64,000 nucleotides of DNA. It comes from Fontibacter flavus (GTDB taxonomy: Bacteria; Bacteroidota; Bacteroidia; Cytophagales; Cyclobacteriaceae). Shown piece after piece: positions 43,828 through 52,699 of the stretch (the first letter of the stretch is position 1; every line of letters begins with the position of its first letter). The stretch covers positions 1 through 64,000 of the forward strand of contig NZ_JBHLWI010000090.1 in the NCBI RefSeq assembly GCF_042432905.1. The letters are read 5' to 3'. The notes below the pieces were generated by a model. The model had not been told where the DNA came from, searched no databases, and was given only the letters and a program-made list of their open reading frames with translations. The translations under genes were made by a program, and so were the position numbers.

Positions 43828-44397
43828 ATGCACTCAAAAACTTTCAAAGTTAAGCTGATAATTTTCGTGTTAATTTTCAGCACCCTTCTTGTATTCCATG
43901 GATATAGCCAAGGACTTACGCCACCTTCAGAGGGTAAATCTCTAGTTTATTTTGTAAGGTATAACCCTACAGGAGCTTTGATCAACTTCAAGTTTTTTGA
44001 CGGTGAAAATTATCTTGGAAAATTCAACGGTACAAAGTATTTCGTCTATGAATGCGATCCCGGAAAACATGTGTTTTGGGCTGCATCGGAAAACAGGTCA
44101 TTTGTAGAAGCGGACCTTGAAAACGGAAAGATTTATGTAATCGAAGTCAGACCAATGCCAGGAGCGATCAAGGCAGGCGTAAAACTTATCCCTATAGCCC
44201 CAGACAATGCAAAAGGGATGAAAAACATTAATAAACTGATAGCGAAAAAAGATCCTTTTGATCTGGACTCAAAAGACTTTTCAGATGAAGCTGAAGACCT
44301 CGGATTTTTTATCAGCAATGGCATGAAAAAGTACCAAACTGATAAAGAGAAAGACAAGTCAATCCCCCAATTACCTTCAAACTATTCCCACAATTAA
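43828..44397 (+). CDS. Secreted DUF2846-like protein
   Basis: 189 residues with a hydrophobic signal segment at about 10-27 (LIIFVLIFSTLLVFHGYSQ). The following part has the strand pattern of DUF2846 (KSLVYFVRYNPTGALINFKFFDGENYLGK.. YFVYECDPGKHVFWA.. IYVIEVRPMPG) and a lysine/aspartate-rich tail. No lipobox cysteine is evident, so it is probably periplasmic or secreted. Function unknown. It starts the pair with the small barrel gene that follows after 13 bp. Confidence 0.65.
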   Translation: MHSKTFKVKLIIFVLIFSTLLVFHGYSQGLTPPSEGKSLVYFVRYNPTGALINFKFFDGENYLGKFNGTKYFVYECDPGKHVFWAASENRSFVEADLENGKIYVIEVRPMPGAIKAGVKLIPIAPDNAKGMKNINKLIAKKDPFDLDSKDFSDEAEDLGFFISNGMKKYQTDKEKDKSIPQLPSNYSHN

Positions 44398-44410
44398 TTT
44401 TAAAAAAAAG

Positions 44411-44971
44411 ATGAAGCTATCCCTGAGCTTAATTTTCAGCTTTTGCTTATTGGCAATTGCATCAAATACTTCAGCCCAAAACCTAAGTTCTCAAAAAGGG
44501 ATTACATCCTTAGGGGCGGGTGTAGGCTTGCCCTATGGCGGTGTAATAGGTTTAAAGCTCAACCATAATTTGGCAGATAACTTTTCAGCCTTTGGTGGGA
44601 TCGGTTATAATTTATTGGGGATAGGATTCAACGGAGGCCTTACCTATACAATCCCATCCTTTAAAAGTTCGGAGTTATATTTTACTGGAATGTATGGATA
44701 TAATGCGCTTATCGATATAGAAGGAGTTCCAGAATATCAAAAAGTTTACTATGGGGCAAGTGTTGGGACTGGATTGAAATTTAATTCCTTGAGATTTGAA
44801 GGAAGATATTGGGATGTGGGAATTTTAGTACCATTAAAAAACGCTGCTTATAGAAATGACATAGAAGAGATAGAAAACAATCCTTTTATCACTATTGATT
44901 CAAAACCTTGGCCTGTGCAGTTTTATTTTGGATACCATATTCCTTTAAATTCAAGGAGTAGGAACAAATAA
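44411..44971 (+). CDS. Small outer-membrane barrel-like protein
   Basis: 186 residues: signal peptide at about 1-23 (MKLSLSLIFSFCLLAIASNTSA) and then repeated glycine- and aromatic-rich strands (SLGAGVGLPYGGVIGLKL, AFGGIGYNLLGIGFNGGLTY, SSELYFTGMYGYN), typical of an 8-stranded barrel. No family name is claimed. It is probably co-transcribed with the DUF2846-like gene. The strong terminator at 44983-45017 follows. Confidence 0.7.
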   Translation: MKLSLSLIFSFCLLAIASNTSAQNLSSQKGITSLGAGVGLPYGGVIGLKLNHNLADNFSAFGGIGYNLLGIGFNGGLTYTIPSFKSSELYFTGMYGYNALIDIEGVPEYQKVYYGASVGTGLKFNSLRFEGRYWDVGILVPLKNAAYRNDIEEIENNPFITIDSKPWPVQFYFGYHIPLNSRSRNK

Positions 44972-44982
44972 GTCTAAAATTG

Positions 44983-45017
44983 TAAAAGCCCATTTGAAAA
45001 AATCAAATGGGCTTTTA
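44983..45017. terminator. Bidirectional terminator
   Basis: A perfect 15-bp stem, taaaagcccatttga (44983-44997) with tcaaatgggctttta (45003-45017), between two converging genes. It serves the barrel gene (plus) and proS (minus). Confidence 0.9.
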
Positions 45018-45032
45018 CTTATATTACCTAAA

Positions 45033-46514
45033 TCAATAAGCCCTGGCAAAATACACCCTTCCTTCAGAAGGTTTTCCTGTAAGGATACATTGACCAGCTT
45101 CTTCCTTCCTATCTATTGGAATACACCTGATAGTGGCTTTGGTCAATTCCTTGATTTTTTCCTCGGTCTCGGAAGTACCATCCCAATGAGCGGATAAGAA
45201 ACCGCCTTTTTTCTCTATCATTTCCTCAAACTCTTCCCAAGTATTGACTTCGGTGGTCATCTCTTCCCTGAAATCAAAAGCCTTTTGGTAGATAGTATGC
45301 TGAATGGTATCCAATAACTGCACGATATATTCTTCTAAAACTACTTCTCCAAGCTGTACTGTCTCTTTGGTCAGGGTATCTCGTCTGGCAAGTTCAACTG
45401 TATTATTTTCCAAATCTCTTGGTCCCATAGCTATTCTCAATGGAACTCCTTTAAGTTCATATTCAGCAAACTTCCATCCGGGCTTATGGGTATCTCTGTT
45501 GTCAAAATGTACGGATATACCTTTAGCCCTTAATTTACCCATAATTTCCTTTGCCTTTACCGAAATTTTATCAAGCTCTTCATCACCTTTATATATAGGA
45601 ACAATTACCACTTGAATAGGCGCAAGTTTTGGAGGCAACACCAATCCATTATCATCCGAATGGGCCATGATCAGGGCACCCATCAAGCGGGTACTGACAC
45701 CCCATGATGTTCCCCAAACATATTCCAAGCCCCCTTCTTTTGTTGCAAACTTCACATCAAAAGCTTTGGCGAAATTTTGTCCAAGGAAATGAGAGGTTCC
45801 TGCCTGAAGTGCTTTTCCATCCTGCATCATGGCTTCTATGCAATACGTATCTTCTGCTCCGGCAAATCTTTCATTGGCACTTTTCACACCCTTTACCACT
45901 GGCAGTGCCATAAATTTCTCGGCAAACTCCGCATACACATTCATCATTTGAACGGTTTCCTCAATGGCTTCTTGCTTAGAGGCATGGGCCGTATGGCCTT
46001 CCTGCCATAAAAATTCCGCAGTCCTTAAGAATAGACGGGTTCTCATTTCCCACCTGACCACATTGGCCCATTGATTGACCAATAATGGAAGGTCCCGGTA
46101 AGACTGTATCCAATTTTTGTAAGTACTCCATATGACAGTTTCAGAAGTAGGCCTGACAATCAGCTCCTCTTCCAACTTTGCTTCCGGGTCAACAATCACC
46201 CCCTTACCATCTTCTGAATTCTTGAGGCGGTAGTGCGTGACCACTGCACATTCTTTGGCAAAGCCCTCAACGTGGCTTGCTTCTTTGGAAAGGTAAGATT
46301 TTGGAATAAAAAGCGGGAAATAGGCATTGGTATGCCCGGTCTCTTTGAACATTTTATCCAATTGTGCCTGCATTTTTTCCCAAATGGAATAACCATAAGG
46401 CTTGATCACCATACAACCCCTAACAGGGGAATTTTCAGCCAGATCGGCCCTTTTCACCAATTCATTGTACCACAAAGAATAATCTTCACTTCTTTTTGGC
46501 AATCCTTTACTCAT
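45033..46514 (-). CDS. proS: Prolyl-tRNA synthetase
   Basis: 493 residues. Class II motifs are visible: VRPTSETVIWSTYKNWIQSYRDLPLLVNQW, RTRLFLRTAEFLWQEGHTAHAS and GTSWGVSTRLMGALIM. It has no INS editing insertion and carries the C-terminal zinc-binding-like domain (SAHWDGTSETEEKIKE.. AGQCILTGKPS) of the archaeal/eukaryote-type ProS used in Bacteroidota. It charges tRNA-Pro with proline in the cytoplasm. It is a single-gene unit. Confidence 0.96.
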   Translation of the reverse strand: MSKGLPKRSEDYSLWYNELVKRADLAENSPVRGCMVIKPYGYSIWEKMQAQLDKMFKETGHTNAYFPLFIPKSYLSKEASHVEGFAKECAVVTHYRLKNSEDGKGVIVDPEAKLEEELIVRPTSETVIWSTYKNWIQSYRDLPLLVNQWANVVRWEMRTRLFLRTAEFLWQEGHTAHASKQEAIEETVQMMNVYAEFAEKFMALPVVKGVKSANERFAGAEDTYCIEAMMQDGKALQAGTSHFLGQNFAKAFDVKFATKEGGLEYVWGTSWGVSTRLMGALIMAHSDDNGLVLPPKLAPIQVVIVPIYKGDEELDKISVKAKEIMGKLRAKGISVHFDNRDTHKPGWKFAEYELKGVPLRIAMGPRDLENNTVELARRDTLTKETVQLGEVVLEEYIVQLLDTIQHTIYQKAFDFREEMTTEVNTWEEFEEMIEKKGGFLSAHWDGTSETEEKIKELTKATIRCIPIDRKEEAGQCILTGKPSEGRVYFARAY

Positions 46515-46642
46515 AGTCTTTTTGTTGAATTCAAAATTCTATTTATCTTCGCTCAATACTGTGGGAGGCAAATATAAACCAAAAAATTATAACCCTCTCG
46601 TACATGTCACGTATATAACAGTAATTAGTAAAACCAAACAAC

Positions 46643-48040
46643 ATGAAGAACCTCAATAACATATTGTCACTTGGAGCTGGAGCAATCATACTGCTTTCCT
46701 CTTGCAGCACCAGCTACAATGCCATGAGAGGCGGAGAAAACGATGATTTGTATTTCATGGCCTCTGATGCAAGAGTAGCCACTGAATTTGCAGTCGCTAA
46801 TAATAATCCGCAAACGTTCCAATCTTTGAATTCAACCAATTCTACAGAATTCGATCAGGAAAATTTCTCAGCAAGAAACGTCAACCCTGAGTATATTGCC
46901 AGGTACCAGACACAAACTGCAGCCGAAGATTCCGGTACAGTATATTTTGATGACAATGAGGTTCAGTCAACTCCGAATGTAAATGTCTATAATAATTTCT
47001 ATGGCTCCGGTGCAGGACTTCCTGGCGGAGGTTTTGGGGCTAGCCGCTTCAATCTTAATTTAGGTTTTGGCTTCGGCTCTCCAATGTGGGGCTGGGGGTC
47101 ACCAATGATGGGCTGGGGAATGCCAATGATGGGATTCTATGACCCATTCTGGGATCCATTCTGGGGATCTTCCTTCGGATGGGGCATGAGACCAGGATTC
47201 GGATGGGGAATGAGACCAAGCTTCGGATGGGGAATGGGATGGAACTCTATGTGGGGTTGGAATATGGGCTTCGGATGGGGCATGGGAAGCATGTGGGGCA
47301 ACCCTTGGATGGGAGGCATGTACGGTTGGGGAATGAGACCAGGGTTTGGCTGGGGCGCTCCAATATTTGTCTTACCAGGTGGGGAAAACAACCGTCAGAT
47401 CGTAAGAGGTGCTAGACCAGGAAGAGGTGCTACATCTGCTATCGCTGGATCAAGAGGAACAATGCCAAACAGCACTGCAGCCACAACTAGAGCAGCAAGA
47501 CGTGAGGCCGCTACAGAAGGTAGAGGAATTACCCAAAATACAAGAACCGCAGGAAGAGATTTCAGTACTTCTCAAAATGAATATACCAGTGGCAGAAGCA
47601 GAGTAGCCAATACATCTGCTAACCCAGGCTATAGAAATACAGGTTCTGCAGCTGCAACAAGACCAAGTTCTAGAACAGGTATTTCAAATACCAGACCTGC
47701 ATACAGCACTACTCCAAACACGAGAAATTCTTATGCAACGCCTTCCAGAAGTAACACTGGAACAATCAACAGAGGGAATACAAGATCCACCAGTCCTTCT
47801 TACAACAGAAATACAGGTGGTACCTATAACAATACAAGAACCGCACCTACACGAAGCACTATGCCAAGCAGAAGCGGGGGAATGTCCACACCAAGCAGAA
47901 GCAGCGGAGGCTCAATGATGAGTGCGCCAAGCAGAAGCAGTGGCGGTGGATTCAGCTCCAGCGGAATGGGCGGTGGTAGCCGAGGCGGTGGCGGTGGAGC
48001 TGTGAGCTCCGGAGGTTCAAGAGGAGGAAGGGGGAATTAA
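46643..48040 (+). CDS. Gly/Trp/Met-rich lipoprotein with low-complexity tail
   Basis: 465 residues starting with a lipoprotein signal; lipobox LLSSC gives C21. After an acidic 100-residue part comes a striking repeat region (about 125-250) of GWGM, FGWGMRP and MMGWGMP motifs, then a 200-residue tail rich in R, T, S, N and G. No known domain is recognised; the sequence looks like a surface or adhesive protein, or a low-complexity linker. A terminator overlaps the stop codon. The downstream barrel gene begins 81 bp later, so pairing is possible. Confidence 0.75.
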   Translation: MKNLNNILSLGAGAIILLSSCSTSYNAMRGGENDDLYFMASDARVATEFAVANNNPQTFQSLNSTNSTEFDQENFSARNVNPEYIARYQTQTAAEDSGTVYFDDNEVQSTPNVNVYNNFYGSGAGLPGGGFGASRFNLNLGFGFGSPMWGWGSPMMGWGMPMMGFYDPFWDPFWGSSFGWGMRPGFGWGMRPSFGWGMGWNSMWGWNMGFGWGMGSMWGNPWMGGMYGWGMRPGFGWGAPIFVLPGGENNRQIVRGARPGRGATSAIAGSRGTMPNSTAATTRAARREAATEGRGITQNTRTAGRDFSTSQNEYTSGRSRVANTSANPGYRNTGSAAATRPSSRTGISNTRPAYSTTPNTRNSYATPSRSNTGTINRGNTRSTSPSYNRNTGGTYNNTRTAPTRSTMPSRSGGMSTPSRSSGGSMMSAPSRSSGGGFSSSGMGGGSRGGGGGAVSSGGSRGGRGN

Positions 48041-48055
48041 TTCCCCCTTTTTTTT
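48029..48055 (+). terminator. Terminator overlapping the stop codon
   Basis: agggggaa (48029-48036) pairs with ttccccct (48041-48048) around ttaa, followed by a run of eight T residues. The stop TAA (48038-48040) lies inside the hairpin, so translation and termination are closely tied. Confidence 0.85.
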
Positions 48056-48121
48056 AGCCCTTTTCAAAATACAAGGCACATTATTTGATCTGCTAACAAG
48101 AGGATTTTATTCAAATTTTAT

Positions 48122-49642
48122 ATGAATTCAATAAAAAAAATATTCTTAGGCACTTTGTTGGGTATTGGTGTAATGAGCAGTGCATCTGCCCAAATTGGGT
48201 ATTTCGAAGATGCCTTACGGTTCAGTCAGTTCAGATCCACCGGTTCAGCCAGGATTATGGGCTTAGGTGGAACACAGATGTCACTGGGAGGTGATGTCTC
48301 CAACATCCATACCAACCCAGCTGGTTTGGGCTTTTTCCGAAGATCAGAGCTTAGCCTATCCCCCACTTTTGGAACATGGAACAACGAATCAAACTTCCTT
48401 GGACAAATCCAAGAAGATAGAACAGGTAATTTTAGCGTCCCAAACCTAAGTTTTGTGATCAGCAAACCTAAAGGTCCTCTCACTACAGGTGCTTTCCGTG
48501 GTGGATCTTTTGGGATTAGTTTCAACAGGACAAATCTCTTCAATACGCAATTCGGGTACTATTCCGATTTACAAAGTGAAACCTCTATCATAGATTATTT
48601 CATGAGACAAGGAAGTGGTATTCCAGAAAGTCAAATTGAAAACTTTGGTTTGACAGGTTTGGCTTACCAAACTTATTTGATCAACCCTATCATTTTTGAC
48701 AACAACGGAAATCCGATCAATAACCCCACTGAATATGACTCTTTTGTTCTAGGTTTTCCTTTTCAGGACGAAACAGTAACCACTGATGGTAGAATCAGTC
48801 AAACAAGCTTATCCTATGGGGCCAATTTTCACAACAAATTCTTCATCGGCGCAGGACTTGGCCTGACATCTTTGACTTACAACTCAAGGAAAATATTTGG
48901 TGAAGAGTTTATTGATGAGCCGTTGAGCACCACCCGTTTGGAGGAAAACCTTTCTATGGATGGCTTTGGTGCAAATGTGAATTTAGGGGTAATTTATAAA
49001 CCAATTGAAGAAGTCAACCTCGGATTGAACTTCCAATCTCCTACATGGTACAGAATCAACGAACAATACGAAGCCAGAATGGTCAACCAATTCAATAATT
49101 ATTACTTTGAACAGGAAGATATTGTTTTGGGAAGAGAGGAAGCGCAAACTCCAATTGTACTGGGCACCTATAACCTCAACACACCGATGAGACTTAGCGG
49201 AGGGGCTACTTTCTTTATTGGTAAAAACGGTTTTATCTCTGCTGACATTGACTACTTGGATTACAGTGCAAGCAGAATCAACTCTAGGGACTTTAATCCT
49301 GCGGAAGACAACCAGGAGATCAGAGCCTTATATGGCCAAACTTTCAATTACAGAGTTGGCGGAGAATTTAGACTTGATATCTTCAGACTGAGAGCTGGAT
49401 ACGCCTATTATGGAGATCCTTTTAGCGGAAGTCCGAACTTCGACAGAAGTACCCAGCAAATCAGCGGTGGACTTGGTGTCAGACTTGAAAAATTCTATGT
49501 TGATTTTGCATTGACAGGTATGGCATTTGACCAACTCTATAGCTCATACAACTATTTGGAAAATGGTGTAAATATAGGTCCTGTAACAGAGATCAGAAAC
49601 AACATCACTTCAGGTATGTTGACCCTAGGGTTTAACTTCTAA
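48122..49642 (+). CDS. OmpP1/FadL-like outer-membrane protein
   Basis: 506 residues with a signal peptide (MNSIKKIFLGTLLGIGVMSSASA) and a long beta-barrel pattern. Early motif GSARIMGLGGTQMSLGGDVSNIHTNPAGLGFF is that of the OmpP1/FadL/TodX family of hydrophobic-compound channels, here in the variant common in Bacteroidota, and the C-terminus ends LTLGFNF. It may import lipid-like or aromatic molecules; the ligand is unknown. Its stop overlaps the end of the opposing aroK gene by 11 bp. Confidence 0.8.
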   Translation: MNSIKKIFLGTLLGIGVMSSASAQIGYFEDALRFSQFRSTGSARIMGLGGTQMSLGGDVSNIHTNPAGLGFFRRSELSLSPTFGTWNNESNFLGQIQEDRTGNFSVPNLSFVISKPKGPLTTGAFRGGSFGISFNRTNLFNTQFGYYSDLQSETSIIDYFMRQGSGIPESQIENFGLTGLAYQTYLINPIIFDNNGNPINNPTEYDSFVLGFPFQDETVTTDGRISQTSLSYGANFHNKFFIGAGLGLTSLTYNSRKIFGEEFIDEPLSTTRLEENLSMDGFGANVNLGVIYKPIEEVNLGLNFQSPTWYRINEQYEARMVNQFNNYYFEQEDIVLGREEAQTPIVLGTYNLNTPMRLSGGATFFIGKNGFISADIDYLDYSASRINSRDFNPAEDNQEIRALYGQTFNYRVGGEFRLDIFRLRAGYAYYGDPFSGSPNFDRSTQQISGGLGVRLEKFYVDFALTGMAFDQLYSSYNYLENGVNIGPVTEIRNNITSGMLTLGFNF

Positions 49643-50162
49643 AGTAAGCCATCAATTCAGACATCAAATGCTCAGTGGAAAGATCATCTCCACTGAGCTT
49701 TATTTTTGACTGCAAATAGTAACCTTCCCTTGATGCCAAAAGATTTTTCAATTTTAGGATAACCTCACCTTGACCTAATCCGGCGAACATGGGCCTTTTC
49801 CCCAATTGATCCTTAGAAAGCCGTCTTAATAGTTCCTCTAAGGATACTTCAAGGTAAACTGATACCGATTTTTCATTGATCAGTTCCATATTGTCATTGA
49901 AACAAGGAGTTCCTCCTCCTGTAGAAAGTACAAATCCTTCTATTCCCTCCAATACTTCTGAAAGGTATTGGCTCTCAAGTTCCCTAAATCTCCCCTCTCC
50001 TTCCTCTTCAAAAATTTCACTGATTTTTTTACCCGTTTCCTGTTCGATCAGATGATCTAAATCAATGAAGGTGAAATTTAACTGGCGGGCTAACTGTCTG
50101 CCAAAAGTAGATTTTCCTGCACCGGGCAATCCTACCAGTACTATTTTTAAAGGGGCTCTCAT
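49632..50162 (-). CDS. aroK: Shikimate kinase
   Basis: 176 residues. It has P-loop GLPGAGKST at 12-20, DLDHLIE at about 35, RFRELE for shikimate binding, STGGGTPC and the LID-type region RLSKDQLGKRPMF. It phosphorylates shikimate in the chorismate pathway. It overlaps by one base with the upstream DoxX-family gene and ends in the convergent overlap with the OmpP1-like gene. No other aro genes are nearby. Confidence 0.92.
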   Translation of the reverse strand: MRAPLKIVLVGLPGAGKSTFGRQLARQLNFTFIDLDHLIEQETGKKISEIFEEEGEGRFRELESQYLSEVLEGIEGFVLSTGGGTPCFNDNMELINEKSVSVYLEVSLEELLRRLSKDQLGKRPMFAGLGQGEVILKLKNLLASREGYYLQSKIKLSGDDLSTEHLMSELMAYFRS

Positions 50163-51259
50163 TATTTCATTAAGCCAATGACCTCCTCTGATGTGGGCGT
50201 ATTTCTGTAATGGTATTTTTTCAGCACTACCCCTTCATTTAGCAACATCACACCAGGGTTAGACCTCATGATAGTCTTGATCACTGTCGCATCACCCTGA
50301 AATCCTTGTATCCCCCATTTTCTGTCAGAAATCAGGTCATTAATTTGGTCTTCTGAAGAAGCTGCAACCAAAACCGGAGTAATTCCCGAAGACTGAATCC
50401 CCATAACCATTTCATCAATCTTATAGAGATGTTCAGTATCCATTTTTGCGATACTGACAACTAGAATAACCGCTTTCTTTCCGATCAGTATTTCTTCTGT
50501 ATAGTCTCCCTCACTGGTCCATACAGCAAAATCAGAAATTTTGGGCAGGGCATCTTCGTTGACCAATTTCATTTCGACAAACTCATATGAATCATCACTT
50601 GGATATTGATCAAAAACAAACTCTTCCCCTCCTTTTCTCATCACATAACTATATTCAAGCGGAGCAGAAGGCAACATGGCTTCTTGAATATTTACGCCTT
50701 CTTTGTAAGCCCTGAAATCTATAAACGGAAGATTACGGATCGCAGTGACAGATAGAAGTACGGATAAAACCAAACTCACGCGTACGGTCCATTTGGCCCA
50801 ATTGGCACCATCATTACTCAGATCTTTTCGGAAAACAAATAAAACTCCAATCAGCACAAGTAAAATCACATCTTTGGTGAAGGATTCCCAAGGTGTCAAT
50901 TTAATCGCATCCCCAAAACATCCACAATCTGTCACCTTATTGAAATAAGCAGAATAAAATGTCAGGAAAGTGAAAAAGAGGATCATCAAGGACAGGGCCC
51001 AAACAGTAAATCTTAATCGGACTCCCACAATCAGCATGATGCCCAAAACGACTTCTGCTACAACCAGAAATACTGCTAAAGGCAAGGCAATATCTTTAAA
51101 TATGTAAAAGAAAGAAGCAATATCGTTAGAGAACACATCAAAATATTCTTCAAGTTTGATGGCTGTACCTACAGGATCATTCACCTTGATCAATCCTGAA
51201 AATATAAACAAGCCTCCAACAAATAAGCGAATGATAAACAGTATGGTATTTTTAAACAT
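50162..51259 (-). CDS. DoxX/MauE-like membrane protein with C-terminal thioredoxin-like region
   Basis: 365 residues: four hydrophobic helices at about 5-150, including the DoxX/MauE patterns GGLFIFSGLIKVNDPVGTAIKLEEYF and TDCGCFGD (paired cysteines), then a soluble C-terminal part of about 190 residues resembling a thioredoxin fold (KAVILVVSIAKMDTEHLYKI.. NPGVMLLNEGVVLKKYHYR) without a CXXC. This is the BT_3928-type family of Bacteroidota. A quinone- or thiol-related redox role in the membrane is inferred. It overlaps the DUF1599 gene by 8 bp. Confidence 0.8.
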   Translation of the reverse strand: MFKNTILFIIRLFVGGLFIFSGLIKVNDPVGTAIKLEEYFDVFSNDIASFFYIFKDIALPLAVFLVVAEVVLGIMLIVGVRLRFTVWALSLMILFFTFLTFYSAYFNKVTDCGCFGDAIKLTPWESFTKDVILLVLIGVLFVFRKDLSNDGANWAKWTVRVSLVLSVLLSVTAIRNLPFIDFRAYKEGVNIQEAMLPSAPLEYSYVMRKGGEEFVFDQYPSDDSYEFVEMKLVNEDALPKISDFAVWTSEGDYTEEILIGKKAVILVVSIAKMDTEHLYKIDEMVMGIQSSGITPVLVAASSEDQINDLISDRKWGIQGFQGDATVIKTIMRSNPGVMLLNEGVVLKKYHYRNTPTSEEVIGLMK

Positions 51260-51800
51260 GATGATATCCTAATTTGATTAAACAAAACACTGCGTAATTA
51301 ATCATGTCCTGATAATTGGCTTCAATGCCTTCAGAGACCAAAGTTTTTCCCTGATTATCTTCGATCTGCTTCACCCGAAATAATTTCATCAGGATAATAT
51401 CAGTCATCGAAGAAACCCTCATATCCCTCCACGCTTCCCCATAGTCGTGATTTTTATTTTCAAGAAGTCCTCTCGTCTCTTTTACCCAATGATCATACAA
51501 GGGTTCAAGATCCTCATAGGATAACTCAAGGCGTTCATCGTCTTTCAAACTGATCTGAATGAGTGCAATCAGGCAGTAATTGATAATCCCCTCAAACTCG
51601 CCGACAATAGGGTCATTGACTTTTTGGTTGCCTTTTTCCTGAATGGAACGGATCCTCTGAGCCTTGATAAATATCTGATCTGTAATGGAAGGCAATCGTA
51701 ATATCCTCCAGGCAGTACCATAATCGAAGGTTTTCTTCTTAAAAAGTTCTTTACAAAGGCGTATAACTTGATTATATTCGCTGACCGTTTCCGTTTTCAA
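51252..51800 (-). CDS. DUF1599 protein
   Basis: 182 residues made of two similar halves: one with ELFKKKTFDYGTAWRILRLPSITDQIFIKAQRI, the other with LLENKNHDYGEAWRDMRVSSMTDIILMKLFRV. The DYG.AWR motif repeats with a spacing of about 90 residues, so it is an internal duplication. The fold may be all-helical and nucleotide-related, but the function is unknown. It is first in a three-gene minus-strand operon with the DoxX-like gene and aroK. The divergent folP gene starts 15 bp away. Confidence 0.88.
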   Translation of the reverse strand: MKTETVSEYNQVIRLCKELFKKKTFDYGTAWRILRLPSITDQIFIKAQRIRSIQEKGNQKVNDPIVGEFEGIINYCLIALIQISLKDDERLELSYEDLEPLYDHWVKETRGLLENKNHDYGEAWRDMRVSSMTDIILMKLFRVKQIEDNQGKTLVSEGIEANYQDMINYAVFCLIKLGYHHV

Positions 51801-51814
51801 AGCTTCAAATTTTA

Positions 51815-52699
51815 ATGACTGATTTATTCTCTAATTCTTCGGATTCCGAAGATATATTATTTCCTCCAAAAAAAACACTTCTGATTAAAGGAAAGCTGTT
51901 TTTGCTTGATGAACCTTTGATTATGGGTATCCTCAATATCACTCCTGATTCCTTTTATGAAGGCAGTCGCTTGTCGGGAGAGATTGACGAGGTCTTGGAG
52001 AAAGCAGGGAAAATGATTCTTGAAGGAGCGGATATTTTGGATATAGGCGGTTACAGCTCCAGACCTGGAGCAGCTGAAGTCAGTGAAATAGAAGAATTAG
52101 ATAGGGTAATGCCCGCCATCGAAGCCATCAAGAGAAACTTTCCGGAGACACTTATTTCAATTGATACTTTTAGAGCTAAAGTTGCTGAAGAAGCTGTAAA
52201 AGCCGGTGCTGATATTGTCAACGATATATCAGCAGGCAACCTTGATCCCAACATGATCCCAACAGTGGGTAAATTAAACGTACCCTATATTGCCATGCAT
52301 ATGAAGGGCACACCAAAGGATATGCAGGAGCAAACACAGTATAAGGATATCCTCTTGGAAATCACCCATTATTATGCAAAAAAAATGGAAGAATGTATAA
52401 AAGCTGGCATAAAAGATGTGATATTAGATCCGGGCTTTGGATTTGCCAAAACATTAGATCAAAACTATTGGATTCTCAAAAATTTATCCTATTTTAAGAT
52501 AATTCAAGCACCGATTTTAGTAGGAGTATCAAGAAAATCCATGATTTATAAATTATTGGATATCACACCTCAGGATTCTCTTAATGGAACGAGCGTTTTG
52601 AATATGGTGGCTTTACAAAATGGGGCGAACATTTTGAGGGTGCATGACGTGAAAGAAGCTAAACAAACATTGAAACTATATAACCAACTATACTCTTGA
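51815..52699 (+). CDS. folP: Dihydropteroate synthase
   Basis: 294 residues with the classic motifs: IMGILNITPDSFYEGSR, DIGGYSSRPGA, VNDISAG, MHMKGTP, ILDPGFGFAKT and GVSRKSMI. It condenses p-aminobenzoate with dihydropterin pyrophosphate in folate synthesis and is the sulfonamide target. The gene is divergent from the DUF1599 gene with only 14 bp between starts. Its TGA overlaps the TTG start of cdaA (TTGA), implying coupling. Confidence 0.95.
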   Translation: MTDLFSNSSDSEDILFPPKKTLLIKGKLFLLDEPLIMGILNITPDSFYEGSRLSGEIDEVLEKAGKMILEGADILDIGGYSSRPGAAEVSEIEELDRVMPAIEAIKRNFPETLISIDTFRAKVAEEAVKAGADIVNDISAGNLDPNMIPTVGKLNVPYIAMHMKGTPKDMQEQTQYKDILLEITHYYAKKMEECIKAGIKDVILDPGFGFAKTLDQNYWILKNLSYFKIIQAPILVGVSRKSMIYKLLDITPQDSLNGTSVLNMVALQNGANILRVHDVKEAKQTLKLYNQLYS

